Below are positions 51,468-59,582 of a stretch of DNA of 64,000 bases, piece by piece. A model generated the notes under the pieces. That model ran no database searches and was not told where the DNA came from. It saw only the letters and a program-made list of their open reading frames with translations. How positions within the stretch are numbered: the first letter of the stretch is position 1; each line of letters opens with the position of its first letter. The stretch is from the NCBI RefSeq assembly GCF_000931445.1, contig NZ_CP010849.1:5084001-5148000 (forward strand), written 5' to 3'. Origin of the DNA: Streptomyces cyaneogriseus subsp. noncyanogenus. Its GTDB lineage: Bacteria > Actinomycetota > Actinomycetes > Streptomycetales > Streptomycetaceae. The translations under genes and the position numbers were made by a program.

Positions 51468-52058
51468 TCACTTCAGCCGGTCCCGGATCCGCCCCCGCAT
51501 CGAGGACATCGTGAACCCGCGCGGGTCCACCTTCCCCGGCTGCCACTCCAGGTGCCCGATCACGGACCGCTCGTTCCACCCGTGGTAGCGGCAGACCGCG
51601 GCGGCCGCCTTCTCGATGGCCTCGAGCTGGACGGCGGGCCAGGGGTCCTTGCCGTCGCCCAGGTTCTCGCACTCGAAGCCGTAGAAGTGGCGGTTGCCGT
51701 CGGTGTTGGCCTCGTTGTCCGGGGGCAGTCCCTTCTCCGCGATCACCGCCCGCAGCACCTCGTCGTCACCGAACCCGGCGTGGTTGGCACGGCCGTAGCC
51801 GACGAGGTGCACTCTGCCGTCCTTGGTGATCACGCCGTGGCACAGCGGGCCGGGCAGGCCCTCGTATCCCTTGCGGCAGATCTCGACGGTGCGCGCACTG
51901 CCCTTGGTCACGGTGTGATGGATCATGACGCCGTGGACGGGGCCCCACGGGCCCTTGTGATTGCGGTTGTGATCCCGCCAGTCCCCGACCTCGACGACGG
52001 TGAGGCCCTCGGCTCTCAGTGCCTTCAGAAAACTGCCCGCGGACATGGGTTTCGCCAT
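51468..52058 (-). CDS. N-acetylmuramoyl-L-alanine amidase (Amidase_2)
   Basis: A 196-residue peptidoglycan amidase domain. Zinc ligands and active-site positions are visible in VMIHHTVTKG, GRANHAGFG and the C-terminal IGHLEWQPGKVDPRGF. No signal peptide or cell-wall-binding domain is apparent, which resembles phage endolysins; however no phage genes surround it and its codon use is normal, so it seems a resident gene. It precedes the PLP enzyme gene. Confidence 0.9.
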   Translation of the reverse strand: MAKPMSAGSFLKALRAEGLTVVEVGDWRDHNRNHKGPWGPVHGVMIHHTVTKGSARTVEICRKGYEGLPGPLCHGVITKDGRVHLVGYGRANHAGFGDDEVLRAVIAEKGLPPDNEANTDGNRHFYGFECENLGDGKDPWPAVQLEAIEKAAAAVCRYHGWNERSVIGHLEWQPGKVDPRGFTMSSMRGRIRDRLK

Positions 52059-52358
52059 GGTCCGGCTCCTTCGCAGGGCGCGACGGCCGCCCGGCGCGAC
52101 CGCTCGTACCGGGCCTATACCGAAAGTGAGCGATCGTTACTACCTGTTCGGGTCATGTGCGAGCGGATCAGGACAGAAGGGGACACTGGTGTGCCGCGTG
52201 AGGCGGAAGGACAGTCTTCTTGTCTGCCCTCACGGACAGTCATTCATTCCCGCTCTTTCGGGTAATAGCACGATTCCCTGTCGTCCTGAAGGCTGGGACC
52301 CGCACATCGATGTCCGGGCGCGGGCGCGCACCGGGCATGACCGGGAGGGCAATTCCAT
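52059..52358. other. Intergenic region amidase-encapsulin
   Basis: This 300-base spacer between divergent genes has an AT-richer stretch at about 52220-52280 that may contain the encapsulin promoter. GGGAGGG lies about ten bases before the encapsulin ATG. I see no confident promoter hexamers or coding frame. Confidence 0.4.
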
Positions 52359-53765
52359 ATGTCGGCAGGCGAAGAGGTCCGCACCGAGCAGGGCAGGCCG
52401 CAGCAGAGTCTGGGAACTGCGGCCGCGCGGAACCTGGCCACCACGACCAAGTCCGTACCCCAGATGCAGGAGATCAGCTCTCGCTGGCTGCTGCGCACGC
52501 TGCCCTGGGTGGACGTCAAGGGCGGTACGTACCGGGTCAACCGCAGGCTTTCCTTCGCCGTGGGCGACGGCCGGGTGACGTTCGTCAAGACCGGTGACCG
52601 CGTCGAGGTCGTCCCCGCCGAGCTGGGAGAGCTTCCCGCGCTGCGGTCCTACGAGGACGAAGAGGTGCTCTCCGAACTCGCCCAGCGCTGTGAGCAGCGG
52701 GAGTTCGCCCCGGGTGACGTGATCGCCTCCTTCGGCAGCCGGACCGACACCGTGTATCTGCTGGCGCACGGCAGGGTCGAGAAGGTCGGCACCGGCCCCT
52801 ACGGGGAAGACGAGTCCCTCGGCGTCCTCGCCGACGGCGCCTACTTCGGCGACGGGGCACTGCTCGACGGCGACGCCATCTGGGAGTACACCGCCCGCGC
52901 GGTGACCGCCTGCACGGTCCTGGCACTGCCCCGCCAGGAGGTCGAGCGGATCGCGGAGCGGGCCGGGTCCCTGGCCGACCATCTGCGGCAGCGGCGCTCC
53001 ATCCCGCGGCAGCGCACCAACCGGTACGGCGAGAAGGAGATCGACCTCGCCGCCGGCCACACCGGTGAACCGGACATCCCGCACACCTTCGTCGACTACG
53101 AGGCCCGGCCCCGCGAGTACGAACTGAGCGTCGCCCAGACGGTCCTGCGCATCCACACGCGCGTGGCCGACCTCTACAACCAGCCGATGAACCAGACCGA
53201 GCAGCAGCTGCGGCTCACCGTCGAGGCGCTCAAGGAGCGCCAGGAGCACGAGCTGGTCAACAACCGCGAGTTCGGGCTGCTGCACAACTGCGAGTACGAC
53301 CAGCGGATCCAGCCGCACAACGGGGTGCCGAGCCCGGACGACATGGACGAGCTGCTCAGCAGGCGGCGCGGCACCAAGCTGTTCCTCGCCCACCCGCGCG
53401 CGATCGCCGCCTTCGGCCGCGAGCTCAACCGGCGCGGACTCGTCCCGGAGACGATCGACATCGGCGGCAACCGCATCCCCACCTGGCGAGGTGTGCCGAT
53501 CTACCCGTGCAACAAGATCCCGGTCACCGAGGCCCGTACGTCCTCGATCATCGCCATGCGTACCGGCGAGGAGGACCAGGGCGTCGTCGGCCTGCGGGCC
53601 ACCGGCATCCCCGACGAGATCGAGCCGAGCCTGTCGGTGCGCTTCATGGGCATCAACGAACAGGCCGTCATCAAGTACTTGGTGACGGCCTACTACTCGG
53701 CCGCGGTCCTGGTCCCGGACGCGCTCGGCGTGCTGGAGAACGTCGAGATCGGCCGCTGGCAGTGA
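52359..53765 (+). CDS. Family 2B encapsulin nanocompartment shell protein
   Basis: A 468-residue protein of the EshA/SrpI-like shell family. The N-terminal HK97-type arm and P-domain parts (LGTAAARNLATTTKSVPQMQEISSRWLLRTLPWVDVKGGTYRVNRR) are interrupted by a cyclic-nucleotide-binding-like insertion (about 85-205; LSELAQRCEQREFAPGDVIASFGSRTDTVYLLAHGRVEKVG), which defines subfamily 2B. The HK97 fold resumes (EYELSVAQTVLRIHTRVADLYNQPMNQTEQQLRLTVEALKERQEHELVNN) and ends with the A-domain (RFMGINEQAVIKYLVTAYYSAAVLVPDALGVLENVEIGRWQ). Sixty such subunits would form a closed shell. The next gene, an isoprenyl diphosphate synthase, is the probable cargo. Older annotation calls it a nucleotide-binding protein. 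Confidence 0.92.
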   Translation: MSAGEEVRTEQGRPQQSLGTAAARNLATTTKSVPQMQEISSRWLLRTLPWVDVKGGTYRVNRRLSFAVGDGRVTFVKTGDRVEVVPAELGELPALRSYEDEEVLSELAQRCEQREFAPGDVIASFGSRTDTVYLLAHGRVEKVGTGPYGEDESLGVLADGAYFGDGALLDGDAIWEYTARAVTACTVLALPRQEVERIAERAGSLADHLRQRRSIPRQRTNRYGEKEIDLAAGHTGEPDIPHTFVDYEARPREYELSVAQTVLRIHTRVADLYNQPMNQTEQQLRLTVEALKERQEHELVNNREFGLLHNCEYDQRIQPHNGVPSPDDMDELLSRRRGTKLFLAHPRAIAAFGRELNRRGLVPETIDIGGNRIPTWRGVPIYPCNKIPVTEARTSSIIAMRTGEEDQGVVGLRATGIPDEIEPSLSVRFMGINEQAVIKYLVTAYYSAAVLVPDALGVLENVEIGRWQ

Positions 53766-53876
53766 TCGATTTCGCACCGGGCGCCGTGTCCCCGTCCCGC
53801 GGGACGGGTAAGTCCCTGGGGTACGTGCGCACAGACGGCGGAAGCACCACGGTCCGCTCACTGCCGAAGGGGGCCC

Positions 53877-55022
53877 ATGGGTGAACCCATGACACAGACG
53901 AAGCAACGCACCGCCGACGAGCACCGCCCGACCGGTGCCCCGGCCGGGCTCGGGGGCCTCGGGGCGGACCGGGACGACGGGGAGGGGACCTTCGACGGGC
54001 AGGAGGCGGAGGCGCTGCTGCACCGTGCCCGGGAGCTGGTCGACCCGGAGCTGCGGGCGGCGATCGCGACGCTGCCGGGGTCGATGCGCCAGGTCGCGCT
54101 CTACCACTTCGGCTGGCAGCACGCGGACGGCACCCCGGCGGCGGGCAACGCGGGCAAGGCGATCCGCCCCGCGCTCGTCCTCGCCGCCGCCTCCGCGCTC
54201 GGCGGGCCCGCGGCCCGGGCCGCGGCGGTACGGGCGGCCGCGGCGGTGGAGCTGATCCACAACTTCACCCTGCTCCACGACGACGTGATGGACCGGGACC
54301 CCACACGCCGTCACCGGCCGACCGCCTGGGCCGTGTTCGGCGACGTCGACGCGATCCTCGCGGGAGACGCCCTGCAGGCGCTGGCCCTGCGGCTGCTCGC
54401 CGAGGACCCGCACCCCGCCTCCGCGATGGCGGCCGCCCGGGTCGCGCAGTGCGTCGTGGAGCTGTGTGCCGGCCAGCACACGGACACGGCCATGGAGCGG
54501 CGTGCGCCGGGGGACGTCACCCTCGACGAGGTGCTCGCCATGGCCGAGGCCAAGACCGGCGCGCTGCTGGGGTGCGCCTGTGCCCTGGGCGCGCTGTACG
54601 CGGGCGCCGCGGTGGAGGACGTGGACGCGCTGGACGCGTTCGGCCGCGAGGCCGGGCTGGCCTTCCAGCTCATCGACGACGTCATCGGCATATGGGGCGA
54701 CCCGCACCGCACCGGCAAGCCGGCCGGGGCGGACCTCGCCGCCCGCAAGAAGTCCCTGCCGGTCGTCGCCGCGCTCACCTCCGGCACCCCGGCCGCCGCC
54801 GAACTGGCGGAACTGTACGGGGCGAAGGGCGCCGCGGCCGAGGAGGACCTGGCGCGGACCGCGCTGGCCGTGGAACGGGCGGGCGGGCGCGACTGGGCGC
54901 AGGCGCAGGCGGCCGACCGGATGGCCCGCGCGATGCAGGAACTGGCCCGCGCGGTGCCCGACCCTGAGGCGGCGGGCGGCCTGCTCGCGCTCGCCGAGTT
55001 CGTCACCCGGCGCAGCACCTGA
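53877..55022 (+). CDS. Polyprenyl diphosphate synthase, probable encapsulin cargo
   Basis: A 381-residue trans-isoprenyl diphosphate synthase. GKAIRPAL (about 93) and the first Asp-rich motif DDVMD (135-139) are complete. The second motif reads IDDVIGIWGD, with Gly in place of the last Asp of DDxxD, as in several bacterial homologues. The first 45 residues (Thr/Ala/Gly/Asp-rich with APAGLGGLG) are predicted disordered and lie outside the enzyme fold. Such N-terminal extensions target Family 2 encapsulin cargo. It follows the shell gene by 111 bases on the same strand. Product chain length is not predictable with confidence. Confidence 0.9.
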   Translation: MGEPMTQTKQRTADEHRPTGAPAGLGGLGADRDDGEGTFDGQEAEALLHRARELVDPELRAAIATLPGSMRQVALYHFGWQHADGTPAAGNAGKAIRPALVLAAASALGGPAARAAAVRAAAAVELIHNFTLLHDDVMDRDPTRRHRPTAWAVFGDVDAILAGDALQALALRLLAEDPHPASAMAAARVAQCVVELCAGQHTDTAMERRAPGDVTLDEVLAMAEAKTGALLGCACALGALYAGAAVEDVDALDAFGREAGLAFQLIDDVIGIWGDPHRTGKPAGADLAARKKSLPVVAALTSGTPAAAELAELYGAKGAAAEEDLARTALAVERAGGRDWAQAQAADRMARAMQELARAVPDPEAAGGLLALAEFVTRRST

Positions 55023-55272
55023 GCGCCTCCAGGCCCCGGAGCCCTGTAGGACCGTACGACACCTGACCGGCGTACGGCCGCACCGCCGAGGGCTCCGGCC
55101 CGGCGGGTCCCGCACTGCCCCACGGTGTGCGGGATCCGCCTTCCGTCTGTCGCCCGCCTTCCCTTCCGGCCCGTCCGCCGCTTTCCGGCCGCATCGCGGG
55201 GATCTCCGCCGCGGCCACCCGCTAGTCTTCAACCGCCGTACGGGCGAGACCGGTTGAGGCGAGGGGTGGGGC

Positions 55273-55881
55273 ATGGGCGTGGCGATCCGCGCGGCGGGCG
55301 AGGACGACCGGGAGCTGGTCGTCCGGCTGCTGGACGAGTCCTTCCAGGACGACCCGGTGAGCGCCTGGGTGTTCCCCGGCGCCGACCACCGGCGCAGGAC
55401 GCACCCCCGGCTCATGGCCGCCTTCACCGATCTGGTGCTCGCCGAGGGACGCGTCGACGTCACCGAGGACGGCGCGGCCTGCGCGCTGTGGCTCTCCGTG
55501 CCCGCGGACGACCACGCCGGTGACCCGGACGACGACGGCCCCGCGCAGCTGCGCGCGGCCGTCGACCCGGACAACGAGCGCGTCGAACTGATCGGCCGCC
55601 TGACGGCCGGAATCCACCCCGCGGGCCGGGCGCACGAATACCTGTGGATGATCGGCGTCACCCCCGGTCGGCAGGGCGAGGGCCTCGGCACCGCGCTGAT
55701 CGGGTCGGTCCTCGACCGCTGCGACCGCGAGAACCTGCCCGCCTATCTGGAGGCGAGCAGCGACCGCAGCCGCCGGCTGTACGAGCGTCTCGGCTTCGCC
55801 CGCACCGGCCCCGCCCTCGATCTGCCGGAGGGCCCTCGCATGTGGCCGATGTGGCGCGAGCCGCGCCCGCCGGCCCGCTGA
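55273..55881 (+). CDS. GNAT-family N-acetyltransferase
   Basis: A 202-residue single GNAT domain. Motif A is YLWMIGVTPGRQGEGLGTALIGSVL (QGEGLG pyrophosphate loop), and motif B is ASSDRSRRLYERLGF. The closest recognisable subgroup is the WMxGV-type family common beside antibiotic-related genes; substrate unknown. It lies 250 bases after the polyprenyl synthase on the same strand, too far to assume one operon. Confidence 0.88.
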   Translation: MGVAIRAAGEDDRELVVRLLDESFQDDPVSAWVFPGADHRRRTHPRLMAAFTDLVLAEGRVDVTEDGAACALWLSVPADDHAGDPDDDGPAQLRAAVDPDNERVELIGRLTAGIHPAGRAHEYLWMIGVTPGRQGEGLGTALIGSVLDRCDRENLPAYLEASSDRSRRLYERLGFARTGPALDLPEGPRMWPMWREPRPPAR

Positions 55882-56062
55882 CCAGCGGCCACCCCCGCCC
55901 CGCCCCTCCGGTGGCCGGCGGTGACGGTCTTCTGGGCCGGGAAAAGCGGATGTGCTCCCGGCCGCCCAGCCGCTACAACCGCACCCGAGGCGTCGGCGGC
56001 GACCCCGTCCGCACGGACGGAGCGGCCCCTCGAACCCTGAAACCCTGAGAAAAGAGATCGAC

Positions 56063-56647
56063 TTGCGCAAGCTCACCTACTTCATCGCCTGCTCGATCGA
56101 CGGGTTCATCGGGGACCCGAGCGGTGACGCGTCCTCGATGTTCGCCTTCACCGACGAGGAGTTCTTCGCCTTCATCAAGGCGGAATACCCGGAGACCATG
56201 CCGACCGTCGGCCGCCGGGCCATGGGCTTCGACGACGTGCCGAACAAGCACTTCGACACGATCGTCCAAGGTCGCGCCAGCTACGACCTGGCACTGAAGG
56301 AGGGCATCACCAGCCCCTACGCCCATCTGCGCGAGTACGTGGCCTCGCGCACCCTCACCGAGTCGCCCGACCCGAACGTGGAGATCATCTCCTCGGACCT
56401 GGTCGGCCGCGTCCGCGCGCTGAAGGCGGAGGACGGCGACCTCGGCATCTATCTCTGCGGCGGCTCCGACGTCGCCGGACAGCTGATCGACGAGATCGAC
56501 GAACTCGTGATCAAGACGTACCCGCTCGTACTCGGCTCCGGCATGCCGATGTTCCGCTCGGCGACCGCCGTCCCGCTCTTCACGCTGGAATCGGTGCGTG
56601 CGCTCGACAACGGTCTGGTGGTGCGGACGTACGGCCGGAAGCGCTGA
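56063..56647 (+). CDS. RibD C-terminal/dihydrofolate-reductase-like protein
   Basis: A 194-residue single-domain protein of the DHFR-like RibD family. The N-terminus LTYFIACSIDGFIGDPSG and the nucleotide-binding-like GDLGIYLCGGSDVAGQLI are diagnostic. Many stand-alone members are reductases without known substrate. The start is probably the TTG at 56063, since it gives the conserved RKLTYFIA start and AAAGAG lies just upstream; the frame further up is low-complexity. Monocistronic. Confidence 0.82.
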   Translation: MRKLTYFIACSIDGFIGDPSGDASSMFAFTDEEFFAFIKAEYPETMPTVGRRAMGFDDVPNKHFDTIVQGRASYDLALKEGITSPYAHLREYVASRTLTESPDPNVEIISSDLVGRVRALKAEDGDLGIYLCGGSDVAGQLIDEIDELVIKTYPLVLGSGMPMFRSATAVPLFTLESVRALDNGLVVRTYGRKR

Positions 56648-56673
56648 GCCGCCATCGGGCCTACGCTGGATCC

Positions 56674-56934
56674 ATGGACGGCAGGAAGCACGTCTGCCCC
56701 TCCTGCGGGCAGCAGGTCGAGACGGTCGTCCGGCGCCACAAGACGCTGGGCGCGTGGGTCCCGGTATGGGGACCCGGCCCGTGCCGCGACCCCGGATGCG
56801 AGGCGCACCCCGAGCAGACCCCCGAGAACGCCCAGGCGCCGAAGGGGACGAACGCGATGCCGGGGACGACCGCCGCGTCCCCCGGCGCCGGCCCCCGGAC
56901 CGAGCCGCGCGCCGGGCGCCCGGACAGCGCCTGA
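56674..56934 (+). CDS. Small zinc-ribbon-like protein, unknown function
   Basis: An 86-residue protein. Its N-terminal 50 residues carry two Cys pairs (CPSC and CRDPGC) spaced like a zinc ribbon; the rest is Pro/Ala/Thr-rich and disordered. The ATG at 56674 lies seven bases after TACGCT (56662-56667), a leaderless arrangement. Not assigned to a named family. A bidirectional hairpin follows. Confidence 0.68.
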   Translation: MDGRKHVCPSCGQQVETVVRRHKTLGAWVPVWGPGPCRDPGCEAHPEQTPENAQAPKGTNAMPGTTAASPGAGPRTEPRAGRPDSA

Positions 56935-56990
56935 CCCGCCCGGCGCGGCCCCCGGGGCGCCCTCCCGCCACCGCACGCGTACCCAACGCC

Positions 56991-57026
56991 GAAGGGGCCC
57001 GGCCGGAGAACCGGCCGGGCCCCTTC
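56991..57026. terminator. Bidirectional terminator between zinc-ribbon gene and sodN
   Basis: A perfect 16-bp stem (gaaggggcccggccgg) closes on AGAA. It lies between convergent genes: 57 bases past the zinc-ribbon stop and 69 past the sodN stop. Confidence 0.82.
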
Positions 57027-57094
57027 GTACTGCCCGCGGCCCGCGATGGTGCACCGATCGCCGGCCCGCGAAGGCGGACTCACGAAAGCCCGGG
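56991..57094 (-). ncRNA. Candidate s-SodF-like small RNA from the sodN 3' UTR
   Basis: The sodN 3' UTR runs about 69 bases to the terminator hairpin. In S. coelicolor a small RNA (s-SodF) of about 90 nt is processed from this same UTR and base-pairs with sodF mRNA. Length and position fit here, but the sodF partner is outside the window and complementarity could not be tested. Confidence 0.35.
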
Positions 57095-57490
57095 TCAGGC
57101 CTTCTTGGTCTCCCAGAAGATCTTGTCGATCTGGGCGATGTAGTCCAGCGCCTTCTGGCCGGTGGCCGGGTCGGTCGACGCCTTGGCGGCCGAGAGGGCC
57201 TTCAGGGTGTCGTTGACCAGCTGGTGCAGCTCCGGGTACTTCTCGAAGTGCGGGGCCTTGAAGTAGTCGCTCCACAGCACGGAGACGTGGTGCTTGGCCA
57301 GCTCCGCGCGCTGCTCCTTGATGACCGTGGCACGCGCCTGGAAGTGCGGGTCGTCGTTGCCGGCCATCTTCTCCTGGACGGCCTTGACCGACTCCGCCTC
57401 GATGCGGGCCTGGGCCGGGTCGTACACACCGCAGGGCAGGTCGCAGTGCGCGCTGACCTTGACCTTGGGGGCAAACAGGCGGGAAAGCAT
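57095..57490 (-). CDS. sodN: Nickel superoxide dismutase
   Basis: A 131-residue precursor of the hexameric cytoplasmic Ni-SOD. A 14-residue leader (MLSRLFAPKVKVSA) is cleaved to expose the nickel hook HCDLPCGVY, whose His1, Cys2 and Cys6 bind Ni. The mature part is a four-helix bundle of 117 residues, equal in length to characterised Streptomyces SodN. The maturation protease SodX is encoded divergently 145 bases away. Streptomyces sodN is induced by nickel while the iron enzyme sodF is repressed. Confidence 0.96.
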   Translation of the reverse strand: MLSRLFAPKVKVSAHCDLPCGVYDPAQARIEAESVKAVQEKMAGNDDPHFQARATVIKEQRAELAKHHVSVLWSDYFKAPHFEKYPELHQLVNDTLKALSAAKASTDPATGQKALDYIAQIDKIFWETKKA

Positions 57491-57635
57491 GGAGCAATCC
57501 TTCCTCGTGATCGTCTTCTCAGGGGGGACATTACTCCCTGGGAGACGTGTTTTCGCGGGTGCCCCCGTGGGCTTAGGACAAAAGTCCGGGGTGAGACTGG
57601 GACTGGTGGAGGAATGACCGGGGAGGTGCCGGGTG

Positions 57636-58070
57636 ATGCCGGAGCTGTCGCAGGAGACCGAGCGCACGAGGGGGACGCTGCCGTTCGGGCCGGCCGAGGT
57701 GTCCGGGCCGTCGATGGTGCCGACGCTCTACCACGGGGACCGGCTCCTGGTGCACTGGGGCGCCCGGGTCAGGCCGGGTGACGTGGTCGTGCTGCGCCAT
57801 CCCTTCCAGCAGGACCTGCTCGTCGTCAAGCGGGCCGCGGAGCGGCGCGAGGGCGGCTGGTGGGTGCTCGGGGACAACTCCTACGCGGGTGGGGACAGCA
57901 CCGACTACGGGGTCGTCCCCGAGGAGCTGGTGCTCGGCCGGGTCCGCTTCCGCTTCCGGCCGCGCAAGCCCGCTCAGCGCTCGCCGTTCGCGCTGGCCCG
58001 CTGGGCGCTGTCGGCGGTGAGGCCGGTGCTGTGCGACCGGTCCGCTTCCAGGCGCTTGCGGGCGCGGTAG
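57636..58070 (+). CDS. sodX: Nickel-type SOD maturation protease
   Basis: A 144-residue S26 (signal-peptidase-like) protease without a clear membrane anchor. The catalytic serine is in GPSMVPTL and the lysine in LLVVKRAAE; GDNSYAGGDSTDYG is the family box E. It removes the SodN leader. GGGGAGG precedes the ATG at 57636; a GTG immediately before it is the alternative. Its last 97 bases overlap the convergent CGNR gene. Confidence 0.92.
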   Translation: MPELSQETERTRGTLPFGPAEVSGPSMVPTLYHGDRLLVHWGARVRPGDVVVLRHPFQQDLLVVKRAAERREGGWWVLGDNSYAGGDSTDYGVVPEELVLGRVRFRFRPRKPAQRSPFALARWALSAVRPVLCDRSASRRLRAR

Positions 58071-58603
58071 GCGGCCACGTTGGCCCGGGTGGCGCAGCGG
58101 TCGGAGCAGTAGCGCCGGGAGCGGTTGGTGGAGGTGTCCAGGTAGGCGTTGCGGCAGGGCGACGCCTCGCACAGGCCCAGGCGGTCCACGCCGTACTCCG
58201 TCAGGTGGAAGGCGAGGCCCATCGCGGCGATGGCCGCGTAACCGGCGGTGGCGTTCGACGGGTGGTCCGCCAGATGCATGTGCCACAGCGGACGGCCGTC
58301 GTCGTCGCGGTGGTCGTGGCCGGAGATCTGCGGGCTCACCGGGAACTCCAGCAGCAGTGAGTTCAGCAGGTCCACGGCGAGTGTCTCGTCGCCCCCGTCC
58401 GCCGCTTCGAAGACCGCGCGCAGCCGTGCCCGGACCGAGCGGAAGCGGGTGACGTCGGCCTCGGTGGCGCGCCGGGCGGCCGACTGGTTCTCGCCGAAGA
58501 GCCCGCGGACCGCCTCGATGGAGGTCAGGGCGTCCTTGCCCCGGACCGGTTCCTCGGTGTTGACGAGGCGTACGGCGTAATCCGAGTAATAGGCCAGTTC
58601 CAC
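57974..58603 (-). CDS. CGNR zinc-finger (ABATE-domain) putative regulator
   Basis: A 209-residue protein. Residues 1-130 form the helical ABATE stress-domain (YSDYAVRLVNTEEP...). The C-terminal CGNR zinc finger is CEASPCRNAYLDTSTNRSRRYCSDRCATRANVAAYRARK, with four Cys ligands and Asn-Arg positions. Such proteins are thought to bind DNA. The tail after residue 185 overlaps the 3' end of sodX in antisense. Divergent from the methyltransferase gene, which may be its target. Confidence 0.88.
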   Translation of the reverse strand: MELAYYSDYAVRLVNTEEPVRGKDALTSIEAVRGLFGENQSAARRATEADVTRFRSVRARLRAVFEAADGGDETLAVDLLNSLLLEFPVSPQISGHDHRDDDGRPLWHMHLADHPSNATAGYAAIAAMGLAFHLTEYGVDRLGLCEASPCRNAYLDTSTNRSRRYCSDRCATRANVAAYRARKRLEADRSHSTGLTADSAQRASANGER

Positions 58604-58702
58604 TTGTAGTCCTTACGAAGGGGCTCTATGGTCGTGCCTGCGGTCGGGTAACGGCTGATCGTGGTCCCAGGGTATTACGTGACGTAGGTGAGGGAGGGCT
58701 CG

Positions 58703-59473
58703 ATGACGGACGCGGACACCACCACGGCCGGCGCCGACTGGCACGCCTGGCAGGAGAGCTGGGACCGGCAGCAGGAGTGGTACATGCCGGACCGCGAGGA
58801 GCGGTTCCGGATCATGCTCGACATGGTGGAGGCCCTCGTCGGCCCCGCCCCGCGCGTGCTGGACCTCGCGTGCGGCACGGGAAGCATCACGGCCCGGCTG
58901 CTCGCGCGGTTCCCGGAGGCCACCAGTACGGGCGTCGACCTCGACCCGGCGCTGCTCGCCATCGCCGAGGGCACCTTCGCGGGCGACGAGCGGGTCACCC
59001 TGGTCACCGCCGACCTGAAGGACCCCGACTGGCCGGCGAAACTGCCGCACCGCACGTACGACGCCGTACTGACCGCCACGGCCCTGCACTGGCTGCACCG
59101 CGAGCCGCTCGCCGCCCTGTACGGCCAGGTCGCGGAGGTGGTCCGCGACGGCGGCGTGTTCATGAACGCCGACCACATGATCGACGAGTCGACGCCCCGC
59201 ATCAACGCGGCCGAGCGGGCGCAGCGGCACGCGCGCATGGACCGGGCCCGGCGCGACGGCGCCCTGGACTGGGCCGAGTGGTGGCAGCTCGCGGCGAAGG
59301 ACCCCGTCCTCGCCGAGCCGACGGCCCGGCGCTTCGAGATCTACGGCGAGCACGCCGACGGCGACATGCCGTCCCCCGCGTGGCACGCCCGCGTCCTGCG
59401 CGACAAGGGCTTCGGCGAGGTGCGGCCGGTGTGGTGCTCGCCGTCGGACACCCTGCTGCTGGCGCTCAAGTAG
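58703..59473 (+). CDS. Class I SAM-dependent methyltransferase
   Basis: A 256-residue Rossmann-fold methyltransferase. Motif I is VLDLACGTGSIT (about 52-63), the acidic residue after strand 2 is in GVDLDPALL, and the strand 4 region is YDAVLTATALHWL. The resemblance is to trans-aconitate/UbiE-like small-molecule methyltransferases. GAGGGAGGG lies six bases before the ATG at 58703; a GTG at 58688 overlaps it and is less likely. A long hairpin follows. Confidence 0.88.
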   Translation: MTDADTTTAGADWHAWQESWDRQQEWYMPDREERFRIMLDMVEALVGPAPRVLDLACGTGSITARLLARFPEATSTGVDLDPALLAIAEGTFAGDERVTLVTADLKDPDWPAKLPHRTYDAVLTATALHWLHREPLAALYGQVAEVVRDGGVFMNADHMIDESTPRINAAERAQRHARMDRARRDGALDWAEWWQLAAKDPVLAEPTARRFEIYGEHADGDMPSPAWHARVLRDKGFGEVRPVWCSPSDTLLLALK

Positions 59474-59519
59474 GTCGGCGGCCCGTTCCCGGGGGCGGGC
59501 GGTCGGGGTGCGCGGACAC

Positions 59520-59559
59520 GGGTGAGGGGCGGTACGAGACCTCGTACCGCCCCTCACCC
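59520..59559. terminator. Bidirectional hairpin between methyltransferase and ABC operon
   Basis: A perfect 19-bp inverted repeat (gggtgaggggcggtacgag) around a 2-base loop, between convergent genes. It can terminate both. Confidence 0.85.
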
Positions 59560-59582
59560 GTGGCTGCGGCGTGCCCGCCGGC

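Noticed and set aside
51468..52058. Amidase as a prophage remnant
   Set aside because: Although endolysin-like, it has no integrase, structural phage genes or att repeats nearby, and its base composition matches its neighbours.
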